Virus record (IMG/VR): IMGVR_UViG_3300042673_001502
Coordinates: 1 to 26,483 of that record
DNA length: 26,483 bases
DNA from: a virus
Reading direction: 5' to 3' (one strand)
Shown here: positions 14,308-21,407 of the stretch, in pieces
How the letters are laid out: every line of letters starts with the position of its first letter
How positions within the stretch are numbered: position 1 is the first letter of the stretch
The notes under the pieces: model-generated
Told to the model about the DNA's origin: nothing
Databases searched by the model: none
What the model saw: only the letters and a program-made list of their open reading frames with translations
Made by a program: the position numbers and the translations under genes

Positions 14308-14517
14308 ATGCAAATTAAATCATTAGATCAAATGGAAAAAATTGTAAGTTCAAACAAGTCATTGGTTTGGGACGGATGGACTGTTGTCAACTCTTATCCT
14401 TCTGAGAAGGGTAGAACTGCCCCACAGGGGGCCTTTGTAGATGGCAAATGGCACCTACAGCGTCGTTTTGTACCTTCAAGAAGTGGATGGGATATACCAG
14501 ACAAGTTTGTGAGTTAA
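14308..14517 (+). CDS. Small hypothetical protein
   Basis: 69 residues, Trp- and Arg-rich (WDGWTVVNSY, WHLQRRFVPSRSGW), without Cys or membrane helices. Lies between the SLOG-like gene and WhiB with short gaps on both sides. The composition suggests a compact beta fold, possibly nucleic-acid binding, but no family is recognised. Confidence 0.6.
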   Translation: MQIKSLDQMEKIVSSNKSLVWDGWTVVNSYPSEKGRTAPQGAFVDGKWHLQRRFVPSRSGWDIPDKFVS

Positions 14518-14518
14518 C

Positions 14519-14806
14519 ATGCCAAAGCATAAATGGAAAGATGATGCTGTATGTTTGGATTACGATACAAATTTATTTTTTGATAAATATGAAGAAGATG
14601 AGTTACTTAGGCCAGCAATAGATAAATTATGCTCTGGCTGTCCTGTTGCAAAAATGTGTTTTGCTGTTGGCGTTTCTCAAAAAGAGTGGGGTGTTTGGGG
14701 TGGAGTATACTTAGAAAATGGACAAATGTCTAAGGAGTTCTCACGACATAAAAGTAAATCTGATTGGGCTAGTACATGGCAATATCTTACAATGGAGTCT
14801 CAATAA
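14519..14806 (+). CDS. WhiB-family iron-sulfur transcriptional regulator
   Basis: 95 residues. The four cluster cysteines are Cys12 (DAVCLDYD), Cys38 and Cys41 (LCSGCPV) and Cys47 (KMCFAVG), followed by GVWGGVYL (58-65), the WhiB beta-turn that contacts sigma factor region 4. WhiB proteins hold a [4Fe-4S] cluster and bind the primary sigma factor to steer transcription; they occur only in actinobacteria and their phages. A mycobacteriophage WhiB (TM4) blocks host WhiB2 and septation, so host takeover is a reasonable role. This is the clearest host marker in the window. The C-terminal basic DNA-binding tail is short (SRHKSKSDW). Confidence 0.93.
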   Translation: MPKHKWKDDAVCLDYDTNLFFDKYEEDELLRPAIDKLCSGCPVAKMCFAVGVSQKEWGVWGGVYLENGQMSKEFSRHKSKSDWASTWQYLTMESQ

Positions 14807-15760
14807 GTGTTAGTTCTAGGACAAGAAACAAAGCCAGAAATCTTTGAGGGAGTTTATTCCTTAGAGTTTTCAGGCACCTATTATTCTCCACCAAATATAG
14901 AAAAAATAGAAGACTTTAAAGACTATTATGTTTTTGACAATGCAGCGAGTAAATGTGTAGTTATACTATCTGATAGATACTACCATACATTTATGCAATC
15001 ATTAGGGATTATACTTCAAGAGTTTAACAAGAATAAAGAGACTCATTTTTTTATCCTAAGCGGTGCACCACCTGAGAACATGCTACAAGAACATGTTCTG
15101 TTTTTTATTAAAGTTTTAAAAATGAATAAAGTAAAGCATACATTTGTAGATCTTTTAGAATATAAAGTTATGGATAAAAGGTTTTTAATAAAAGATTTTT
15201 ATTATTATTCATCCCCAAAGTTAACAGATAATTTTGTCACCAACCTGTATAGTGTTTCAAGTCCTTATCATTTTGAAGGTAGTCCATTTAGAAAGGTATA
15301 CTGTAGTAGAGGAAAGACAAAGTATAAAACTGGATCTTGGATAACTGGAGATAGGGACCCAGAGACATTAAAAATAAAAGATGATTCTGCGAGAATGTCG
15401 GATGAGTTAGCACTTGAATCATACTTAAAATCTAATGGATTTGAGATTGTTTATCCAGAAGACTTTGACTCTTTTGAGGATCAGATAAAATACTTTAGTT
15501 CAGTTAAGACATTGATATCTCCTACGGGAGCAGGGCTAATCAACATGTGCTTTATGAAGGATGGATGCCAGGTCGTTGAACTAACCATACCTATGATGGT
15601 TCAGGGAGAGAGTACTATACACCAACACTATGCACCAATTGCCTGGGCTAAGAGTCTGGTTTATTTTTCTATTCCGTCAATGAGATCGTCAGAAGATGTT
15701 TTAAAGATAATGGACTCAAACAGTATAATAAGAGGACTTATAATGGAGGAGACATGCTAG
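14807..15760 (+). CDS. GT61-type (DUF563) glycosyltransferase, copy 1
   Basis: 317 residues from GTG 14807, immediately after the WhiB stop. KVYCSRGKT, SYLKSNGFEIVYPEDFDSF, EDQIKYFSSVKTLISPTGAGLINM and the following IPMM-x-QGE are the GT61 core: a Ser/Arg phosphate-binding motif, a strand-helix with PE, and the GAGL loop that cradles the donor. GT61 enzymes add xylose, GlcNAc or other sugars; bacterial ones are often in polysaccharide loci. The first ~150 residues carry DRYYHTFMQS (the Y-x-H motif). It overlaps its tandem copy by seven bases. Confidence 0.82.
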   Translation: MLVLGQETKPEIFEGVYSLEFSGTYYSPPNIEKIEDFKDYYVFDNAASKCVVILSDRYYHTFMQSLGIILQEFNKNKETHFFILSGAPPENMLQEHVLFFIKVLKMNKVKHTFVDLLEYKVMDKRFLIKDFYYYSSPKLTDNFVTNLYSVSSPYHFEGSPFRKVYCSRGKTKYKTGSWITGDRDPETLKIKDDSARMSDELALESYLKSNGFEIVYPEDFDSFEDQIKYFSSVKTLISPTGAGLINMCFMKDGCQVVELTIPMMVQGESTIHQHYAPIAWAKSLVYFSIPSMRSSEDVLKIMDSNSIIRGLIMEETC

Positions 15761-16716
15761 TATTCTTTAACGATAGTAGGAATATCCTAAAATATGAACC
15801 AGACACAGTATACCTCCTGACTTCTGGAGAAGACTTTAATGACATACATTGCAAAAAAGAACTATCAAAAGAAGAAAATGATTTTTTTTACTATAAGTTA
15901 GACGTATGCTCCAGTGAAAATAAATTTTTTATAAACTTGCCAACATCCTACTATCATGCAGTATCAGATACTTTATCACACATACTTGTATATAACAAAA
16001 AATATCCTTCAACAAAATTTATTATCAACTGTTTTGAAAAAGATGGATCAGAAAGTCTAAATTCTTTTTATAAGTTTTTCCTTGATGCTTTAGTTGACGA
16101 AGGCATAAACTACGAATTAATTCATCTTGATAAAAGAACAGCATTAAAAATAAATAATGTGTCATATGTAACATCCGTTAGCACTTTTTCAGAAGGAGTT
16201 AATGCTGTATCAGAACTTATAGAAAAATATCGTCCTAAAGAATCTGTAGATCCATATAGAAAAGTTTTTTTGAGTAGAGAAAAAACAAGAAAAAGAAAAA
16301 ACAAGGGGCTCTTTGCTGGTAGAGATCCAGAAAACTTTAATTTTTTAAATGACGACAGGGTAGATTCTGAACAGAAACTGTCTGATTATTTTTACTCTAT
16401 GGGTTTTGAAATAATTTGTCCAGAAGATTTTGAATCTTTTGAAGATCAGATAGCGTATTTTGATTCTGTAAAGACATTAGTTTCACCAACTAGTGCTGGG
16501 CTTGTAAATGGATTGCTAATGAAAAAAAATCAAACTATTATTGAGTTAGAGGTGCCAATGGTTTCAAATGGAAAAGAAACTCTACACTCCCTATACCCAG
16601 GTCTTTTATTTAATATGGCTCATATCTTTATAATGATTCCAAGTCTTAGAAATAGCACAGAAATTATAAATAAAATAAAATTAAATAAATACATAATGGG
16701 GATTTTAAATGACTAG
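15754..16716 (+). CDS. GT61-type (DUF563) glycosyltransferase, copy 2
   Basis: 320 residues, ATG 15754 preceded by GGAGGAGA. It shares with copy 1 the order YYHAVSD, RKVFLSREKTRKR, GFEIICPEDFESFEDQIAYFD, VKTLVSPTSAGLVNGLLM and a late PS-x-R-x-S. SPTSAGL replaces SPTGAGL, so the donor loop differs slightly. Tandem duplication followed by divergence is likely, giving two transferases for successive sugars. Overlaps the sugar-activation gene by eight bases. Confidence 0.82.
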   Translation: MLVFFNDSRNILKYEPDTVYLLTSGEDFNDIHCKKELSKEENDFFYYKLDVCSSENKFFINLPTSYYHAVSDTLSHILVYNKKYPSTKFIINCFEKDGSESLNSFYKFFLDALVDEGINYELIHLDKRTALKINNVSYVTSVSTFSEGVNAVSELIEKYRPKESVDPYRKVFLSREKTRKRKNKGLFAGRDPENFNFLNDDRVDSEQKLSDYFYSMGFEIICPEDFESFEDQIAYFDSVKTLVSPTSAGLVNGLLMKKNQTIIELEVPMVSNGKETLHSLYPGLLFNMAHIFIMIPSLRNSTEIINKIKLNKYIMGILND

Positions 16717-18073
16717 CCTAATAGTTTTTGACTTAGATGGAGTTCTTGTTGATAGCAAGACTATTCACTTTGATGCACTTAACGATGCTTTGAGAGCACT
16801 AAGTCCTGACTATATAATTACTAAAGAGGAACAAGAAAACATATATGAAGGGCTTACAACAAAGGCTAAACTAAGTCTTTTGAATAAATATAAGGATCTT
16901 CCAGAAGAAAGTTTTGATAGTGTCTGGAGACTTAAGCAAGAAATAACAAGTAATATGTTTTCAAATATTCCAGAAGACAAAGAACTAATTAGACTACTTA
17001 CAATAATTAAAGACAATAAGATTAATATAGCGGTAGCAAGTAATAGTATTCGTAATACTGTCTTTGATTGCTTAGAGGGGCTAGGCATCGTACACTTAAT
17101 AGACTATGTTGTAAGTAATGAAGACGTAAAGCATCCAAAGCCTCACCCAGAAATGTACTGGAAGGCTATGTCTTACTTTGGTGTGATTGCAGATGAGACT
17201 GTTATTTTTGAGGATAGCCTTGTTGGTAAACTTGCTGCAAGAGATAGCAAGGCTACCCTGATTGAAATTAAAAATAGAGCAGACCTTGCAGAGGATAAGA
17301 TTAATAAGGCTATTAGTCTTTTGCAATCTGGAAAAAGTACATGGAAAGATCAAGGACTTAATGTTTTAATACCAATGGCAGGCCTTGGAAGCCGTTTTAA
17401 GGATGCTGGATATGTATTCCCTAAGCCGTTAGTGGAAGTAGACGGAAAGCCCATGATTCAGGCTGTAGTGGAGTCTATAGGGGTAAATGCAACATACACC
17501 TACATAGTTCAAAAAGAACATTATGAGAAATATAATCTGTCTTACCTACTTAACCTTATAACTCCAGACTGCAATATTGTGCAGGTAGATGGGATAACAG
17601 AAGGAGCAGCAGTTACTTGCCTATTAGCAAAAGAATATATAGATAATGAGAGCCCACTGATCTTGGCTAATTCCGATCAGATAGTTGAATGGAATAGCAG
17701 GAAGTTTATCTATGAACTAATGACAAAAAATGCAGATGGAGGAATTGCTACATTTGAGTCTACACACCCAAAATGGTCTTATGCAAAAATTAACTCAGAT
17801 GGTCTAGTTACAGAGGTTGCAGAGAAAAAACCAATTAGCAACATAGCAACAGTTGGGATTTATTATTGGAAACATGGTTCAGACTTTGTTAAGTATGCTG
17901 AGCAGATGATAGATAAAGATATTAGAACAAACAATGAATTTTATGTTTGCCCTGTTTTTAATGAGGCGATTGCGGACAATAAGAGGGTGTTTGCAAGCAA
18001 TATTAAAAAAATGTGGGGAATAGGAACCCCAGAAGATTTAAACAACTACAACTATAGGAGAGATAATGATTAA
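16709..18073 (+). CDS. HAD phosphatase / sugar-phosphate nucleotidyltransferase fusion
   Basis: 454 residues. Residues 1-210: HAD hydrolase of beta-phosphoglucomutase type with DLDG (Asp8, Asp10), VASNS (motif II), KHPKPHPEMY (motif III) and IFEDSLVGKLAA (motif IV). Residues 218-454: nucleotidyltransferase with PMAGLGSRFKDAGYVFPKPL (G-x-G-x-R and PKPL), then LANSDQIVEW, where the Asp would bind metal. Together they could dephosphorylate or isomerise a sugar phosphate and convert a sugar-1-phosphate to an NDP-sugar for the two upstream GT61 transferases. HAD-nucleotidyltransferase fusions are known in polysaccharide loci. Substrate not assignable. Confidence 0.85.
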   Translation: MTSLIVFDLDGVLVDSKTIHFDALNDALRALSPDYIITKEEQENIYEGLTTKAKLSLLNKYKDLPEESFDSVWRLKQEITSNMFSNIPEDKELIRLLTIIKDNKINIAVASNSIRNTVFDCLEGLGIVHLIDYVVSNEDVKHPKPHPEMYWKAMSYFGVIADETVIFEDSLVGKLAARDSKATLIEIKNRADLAEDKINKAISLLQSGKSTWKDQGLNVLIPMAGLGSRFKDAGYVFPKPLVEVDGKPMIQAVVESIGVNATYTYIVQKEHYEKYNLSYLLNLITPDCNIVQVDGITEGAAVTCLLAKEYIDNESPLILANSDQIVEWNSRKFIYELMTKNADGGIATFESTHPKWSYAKINSDGLVTEVAEKKPISNIATVGIYYWKHGSDFVKYAEQMIDKDIRTNNEFYVCPVFNEAIADNKRVFASNIKKMWGIGTPEDLNNYNYRRDND

Positions 18074-18503
18074 AATAGCACATCGTGGAAATACACGAGG
18101 ACCAAAACCAGAGTTAGAGAATAGCCCAGAGTATATTTCTAAGGCTATAGAAGATGGCTTTGAGGTTGAAATAGATATATGGTTTCAAGATGGTGAAGGA
18201 TTCTTTCTTGGACATGACTATCCTAAGTATAAAATAGATGAAGATTTTATAGGTGCGGTCAATCCTCATGCATGGTTTCACTGCAAAGACCTTCTGTCTC
18301 TTGAAAAATTTATAAATGATTATTCACATACAAGATTTTTTTGGCATCAAGAAGACTCATTTACTCTTACAAGCAGTAAGCATATATGGACATATCCTGG
18401 AAAAGAAATAGTAAGTAATACTATAATTGTTCATTTAGAGGAGTTTAACGAAGATGATTTTGAAACAAAGCCATTTGCAATCTGTAGCGACTTTCTGGTA
18501 TAA
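18066..18503 (+). CDS. Short GDPD-like protein
   Basis: 145 residues, overlapping the previous gene by eight bases. IAHRGNTRGP (His6, Arg7), GFEVEIDIWF (Glu35, Asp37) and FFLGHDYP (His50) match the start of glycerophosphodiester phosphodiesterases, including the HRG and E-x-D metal ligands. The family is normally about 240 residues or more; here the second half of the TIM barrel is reduced, as in a short subgroup found in sugar loci. Possible roles are cleavage of a teichoic-acid-like or lipid-linked phosphodiester, or an NDP-sugar side step. Confidence 0.7.
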   Translation: MIKIAHRGNTRGPKPELENSPEYISKAIEDGFEVEIDIWFQDGEGFFLGHDYPKYKIDEDFIGAVNPHAWFHCKDLLSLEKFINDYSHTRFFWHQEDSFTLTSSKHIWTYPGKEIVSNTIIVHLEEFNEDDFETKPFAICSDFLV

Positions 18504-18522
18504 TAGAGTTTAAAGAAATAGG
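18499..18522 (+). promoter_or_regulatory. Extended -10 promoter
   Basis: TGGTATAAT with hexamer 18499-18504, overlapping the previous stop, then AGG at 18520-18522 before ATG 18528. Predicted start near 18511. Confidence 0.55.
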
Positions 18523-18527
18523 TAACT

Positions 18528-18746
18528 ATGTGGTCATGGATTCTTGCCGTAATAGGCGTAACTGGTATATTTTTTGTAGGTCGAAAGACTATCTGGGGTT
18601 GGATCGTACTTTTATTTAATGAAGTGCTGTGGATAGCCTATGCCTTATATACAGACCAGTATGGGTTCATATTTAGTGCTCTAGCATATGCAGCCGTTTA
18701 TATTAAATCATACTTGCATTGGAGGAGAGAAGATGAGAAGTCATAA
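18528..18746 (+). CDS. Small multi-span membrane protein
   Basis: 72 residues with three hydrophobic stretches (about 4-16, 22-38, 47-60). WGWIVLLFNEVLWIAYAL and YAAVYIKSYLHWR recall the conserved Trp/Asn segments of PnuC nicotinamide-riboside transporters, but only about a third of such a protein is present. It may be a minimal phage relative or just a Trp-rich membrane protein. Confidence 0.6.
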   Translation: MWSWILAVIGVTGIFFVGRKTIWGWIVLLFNEVLWIAYALYTDQYGFIFSALAYAAVYIKSYLHWRREDEKS

Positions 18747-18903
18747 AGAATACGAAGACTTAGACTATCCCGTTGACCTAGTGATTCATACAAAATCTCC
18801 CAATAAATGGCTGCTGATTGATCGTGAAACTGGGGAAGTTTACCAGGGAAATTCTGGTGGGTTTTGGGACAGATTAGATCCAGTAGAAAAAGATAAAAGA
18901 TAA
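18733..18903 (+). CDS. Small hypothetical protein (56 aa)
   Basis: ATG 18733 follows GGAGGAGAG and lies inside the end of the previous gene. Charged product with WLLIDRETGEVYQGN, a beta-hairpin pattern typical of small phage proteins. No family recognised. Its stop shares a base with the next start. Confidence 0.6.
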   Translation: MRSHKEYEDLDYPVDLVIHTKSPNKWLLIDRETGEVYQGNSGGFWDRLDPVEKDKR

Positions 18904-19139
18904 TGTATACAATAAACATGAAAAAGGCTTTTCATTCAATAACACCTCCAAAAAATTTTTCATTACAGATAATCGATAATGATAACTTCTTAACAGTAAA
19001 GGCAAGCGAGGATCAGTTTATGAAATTACCTGGTGAAGACAGGAAAATTGCAGTAGAGTATATGGTTCGTGTAAAAAAAGCACTAGAAGACAACGGTGCA
19101 ATTGTGTTATTAGTAAGAGATGGTGGTAAAGACCTTTGA
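18903..19139 (+). CDS. Small hypothetical protein (78 aa)
   Basis: Starts in the TAATG overlap with the previous gene. Basic N-terminus, then FSLQIIDNDNFLTVKASED and a helix KIAVEYMVRVKKALEDNGAIVLLVRDG. An alpha/beta mini-domain is likely; no known motif. It ends in a TTGA overlap with the next gene. Confidence 0.6.
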   Translation: MYTINMKKAFHSITPPKNFSLQIIDNDNFLTVKASEDQFMKLPGEDRKIAVEYMVRVKKALEDNGAIVLLVRDGGKDL

Positions 19140-19720
19140 AAGAGTTTATTCTAAAATATGGAAGTGCTGGAACCTGGATCACTGATGATTTATTTTTAGT
19201 ATCTAGTTTACCACTTGAAGACATAGACATTAGCAATAAAAAAGATATAAGAGAAAGACTACTAACACTTGTTAAGGCAAAATTTAAATATAAAAAAAAT
19301 ATCACAATAACAGATGAACCTTCTGATTCTGGGATAACTTCTATTGTCTGTCTTTCAGATGTCTGCAAAATAGAGATGCTTGGAAGTACACATACTTTAG
19401 AAAAAAAGTTTATAATTATGTTTATTGGAAACGAAAATTACAAACTTGTAGATGGTGAATTTTTAGTTGAAACATTTAAGTATAAAGATGGCTTGGAAGG
19501 TTTTGGAACTGGAAGCAAGAAATATATAGTTACATCAACAATAAGGGATGTATATGAACTACCAATTAATGCAGAATCAGAAGAAGATGCATTAGAAAAA
19601 TCAAAAAACTATCACATAAATGATTGGCATCACCTAGAAGACACAGATGAACATTTAAGAGATGTTGTTTTTGTTAGAGCAGCAAAATGGGGAAATTTTG
19701 AAGTAAGGGAGATAAGTTAA
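19136..19720 (+). CDS. Hypothetical protein
   Basis: 194 residues from TTG 19136, which overlaps the previous TGA; no later ATG keeps the N-terminal strand. Beta-rich alternation in the first 130 residues, then YVTSTIRDVYELPINAESEEDALEKS, which resembles the short repeat seen in proteins that sense amino-acid-derived nucleotides or bind nucleic acid, but the likeness is weak. No membrane segment or cysteine cluster beyond one C-x5-C. Function unknown. Confidence 0.6.
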   Translation: MKEFILKYGSAGTWITDDLFLVSSLPLEDIDISNKKDIRERLLTLVKAKFKYKKNITITDEPSDSGITSIVCLSDVCKIEMLGSTHTLEKKFIIMFIGNENYKLVDGEFLVETFKYKDGLEGFGTGSKKYIVTSTIRDVYELPINAESEEDALEKSKNYHINDWHHLEDTDEHLRDVVFVRAAKWGNFEVREIS

Positions 19721-19722
19721 AT

Positions 19723-20151
19723 ATGTTTGATTTTTTTGCATTTGTAATTTTTGTTTTTATATTTTTCTTTTTGGTTTATAAAAATATTAGACTAAGGCTC
19801 AAGATATCTTCAGTAACATTAGAGTTGATAAAAGCACACCTAGATAAAACAATAGTGTCAGAAAAGTTTACAGAGTTGCAAGAAATAAACAAAAATAGGA
19901 GCAATCTGGATCAGGAGGCTTTCTTAAAATTTATTTCAGACTCAAGAGATTGGGCTTACCAATATATAGATGATGTCCAGTCATCATTAAATAAGTTTGT
20001 TAGTGATGTAGAGCCTGAGATATTATATTTTGACACATATGGAGACCTAATGGGCGCAGAGCCCAACTATAACGCAATGAAGAAAATTTCTGGGGCATAC
20101 AAAGAACTAAAGAAACTGCTACCAGAAGACTATGATAGAATAGAGCAATGA
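19723..20151 (+). CDS. Membrane-anchored coiled-coil protein
   Basis: 142 residues. An extreme Phe-rich N-terminal membrane helix (about 2-20) is followed by RLRLKISS and a long charged helical region, consistent with a cytoplasmic coiled coil tethered to the membrane. This is the build of an i-spanin or membrane-linked phage accessory, but actinobacteria have no outer membrane to fuse, so a spanin role is unlikely unless the host differs. No family recognised. Confidence 0.65.
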   Translation: MFDFFAFVIFVFIFFFLVYKNIRLRLKISSVTLELIKAHLDKTIVSEKFTELQEINKNRSNLDQEAFLKFISDSRDWAYQYIDDVQSSLNKFVSDVEPEILYFDTYGDLMGAEPNYNAMKKISGAYKELKKLLPEDYDRIEQ

Positions 20152-20297
20152 TCGCCCTAAAGCATACTAAAAACCTCAACATGTTTATGTGTGAGGAAGA
20201 GTTGTGCGAGGACGAAAGTACGCAGATTTGGGCAAACTCTGAAAGCAGAATTGTTGATCTCTGTGATTTACATTATAGTCAAGCAACACAATCCTAG
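20148..20297 (+). CDS. Small Cys/His protein (49 aa)
   Basis: ATG 20148 overlaps the previous TGA (ATGA); the frame runs 49 residues to TAG 20295-20297. CEEELCEDESTQIW and DLCDLHYSQ give C-x4-C...C-x2-H, a zinc-knuckle pattern like that of the 11454 protein (C-x2-C...C-x2-H). Coupling and motif support a real gene too short for most gene finders. The next gene's promoter and ribosome site lie inside or overlap its 3' end. Confidence 0.6.
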   Translation: MIALKHTKNLNMFMCEEELCEDESTQIWANSESRIVDLCDLHYSQATQS

Positions 20298-20301
20298 GAG
20301 G
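20251..20301 (+). promoter_or_regulatory. Promoter and strong ribosome site for the 20308 gene
   Basis: TTGTTG 20251-20256, 17-bp spacer, TATAGT 20274-20279, then AGGAGG 20296-20301 seven bases before ATG 20308. The promoter is moderate; the ribosome site is near perfect. Confidence 0.45.
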
Positions 20302-20307
20302 AAAAAA

Positions 20308-20607
20308 ATGAATGAACAAATTAAAGCAGCACTAGCGTCATACGGAAGATCAGTTCTTGGAGCAGCAACAGCAATGTATGCGTCTGGAGTTACAGATCCA
20401 CAGACACTAGCATACTCACTACTTGGAGCACTTGTGCCCGTTGTATTGAGAGCAGCCAACCCTAACGATCCTGCATTTGGCAAGATGCCATCAGTAGATG
20501 AGGTAGACAAGGCAGTTAAGTCTGCAAAGGTTGTTAAGAAGACCGCAAAGAAGGCTCCTGCAAAGAAGTCATCTGGCGGAGGCAAGACAACTAACCAAGT
20601 AAAGTAG
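20308..20607 (+). CDS. Small membrane/virion protein with Lys-Gly tail
   Basis: 99 residues. ASYGRSVLGAATAMYASG and TLAYSLLGALVPVVLRAANPND give one or two Ala/Leu-rich helices, then a Lys/Ala-rich tail ending KKSSGGGKTTNQVK. The helices and PNDPAFG turn resemble a small protein often seen in environmental phage genomes, where it is variably called holin or structural protein; that likeness is from memory. Last gene before a strong terminator, with an excellent ribosome site, so likely abundant. The tail nearly repeats that of the CHAP endolysin. Confidence 0.7.
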   Translation: MNEQIKAALASYGRSVLGAATAMYASGVTDPQTLAYSLLGALVPVVLRAANPNDPAFGKMPSVDEVDKAVKSAKVVKKTAKKAPAKKSSGGGKTTNQVK

Positions 20608-20620
20608 TTTAAAAAGAATT

Positions 20621-20645
20621 AGGGGGCCTTTCGGCCCCCTTTTTC
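20621..20645 (+). terminator. Rho-independent terminator
   Basis: AGGGGGCC/GGCCCCCT, an 8-bp GC stem with TTTC loop, followed by TTTTC. It lies between the convergent ends of 20607 (+) and 20649 (-). The T-tract is best for the plus strand; the hairpin may also slow polymerase coming from the other side. Confidence 0.93.
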
Positions 20646-20648
20646 TAT

Positions 20649-21353
20649 TTAAAAAAGTTTTTTAAATTCTGGTTTATATGGAAACACTTTTAGTTTTGAT
20701 CTTCTAAGTGCAGACTCATCATCTTCTCCAAAGAATAAAAATGAAACAATTGTCCATCTTGGGTTTCCACTTTTAATCTCATGGATTCTGTGTTCATAAG
20801 AGTATCCAGATGGGAAAACAAGAAGATCTCCAGCCTTTGGCTTTATTGTAACTCCAAAATGAATAAACTCTAATTCGCCACCTTCGTAATCATCGTTTGG
20901 ATAATACACTAGGGATACTGTTCTTGGCGTTGCATATGAGTCATCACTATGTGCACCAAAGAATTCACCATTAGAAAACCTAGAAATTCTTAGAGACTCT
21001 CTGCTTTTTGGATCAATATTCCAGTGAAAACAGTAGGAGTCAATTATTCCACGAAAAGCATTGTTTGCCTCTTCATGTTCCCATAGCCAGCAGGTATCTG
21101 ATTGTTTTCCATTTTCTCTTGTATATTCTAAGTCATCAAAAAAATCTTCACGAACCCACTTCTTTGCGCCATTAATTCCATCTTTATCTTCCCAAAAATC
21201 TTTGTCTAAAAGTCTATTCATTGTATCCATTGAGTTTGGCCATACATTCCTATATAGGTGAACTCCAGGCGCAACGCTTTCAAAAGCGTATCTATTGCCT
21301 TCCTGGTCTTGAGTAAATCCTTCAGCAGCGTTTTGCATTCTTTGTTGATCCAT
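20649..21353 (-). CDS. 2-oxoglutarate/Fe(II)-dependent oxygenase (minus strand)
   Basis: 234 residues from ATG 21353; an upstream in-frame TTG (21365) sits too close to the GGAAGG ribosome site. His135-x-Asp137 in FGAHSDDSY, His188 in YSYEHRI and Arg199 in GNPRWTI complete the iron and 2OG set; YEGGELEF and GDLLVFPSG are the jelly-roll turns. It is the third such enzyme here and shares the NDDYEGGE-x-EF and KP-x-AG blocks with the one at 8172-8840. It is the only gene of its orientation in the middle of the window and has its own divergent promoter. Confidence 0.87.
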   Translation of the reverse strand: MDQQRMQNAAEGFTQDQEGNRYAFESVAPGVHLYRNVWPNSMDTMNRLLDKDFWEDKDGINGAKKWVREDFFDDLEYTRENGKQSDTCWLWEHEEANNAFRGIIDSYCFHWNIDPKSRESLRISRFSNGEFFGAHSDDSYATPRTVSLVYYPNDDYEGGELEFIHFGVTIKPKAGDLLVFPSGYSYEHRIHEIKSGNPRWTIVSFLFFGEDDESALRRSKLKVFPYKPEFKKLF

Positions 21354-21378
21354 TTTGTTTACCAACCTTCCGTATTCA

Positions 21379-21401
21379 ATTATACCATGCTATGGTATAC
21401 T
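21379..21401. promoter_or_regulatory. Divergent promoter pair on an 8-bp dyad
   Basis: TATACCAT (21381-21388) and ATGGTATA (21392-21399) are perfect inverted arms around GCT. The right arm is part of TGGTATACT, the -10 for the plus-strand gene (21396-21401); the left arm is part of the minus-strand TATAAT (21384 down to 21379), also preceded by TGG. Plus transcription would start at ATG 21408, making a leaderless mRNA. One protein binding the dyad could control both genes. Confidence 0.65.
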
Positions 21402-21407
21402 ATATAT

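Noticed and set aside
15739-15744. TATAAT close to ATG 15754 as another leaderless promoter
   Set aside because: It is within the coding end of the previous gene and is followed by a good GGAGGA ribosome site, so normal coupled translation is enough.
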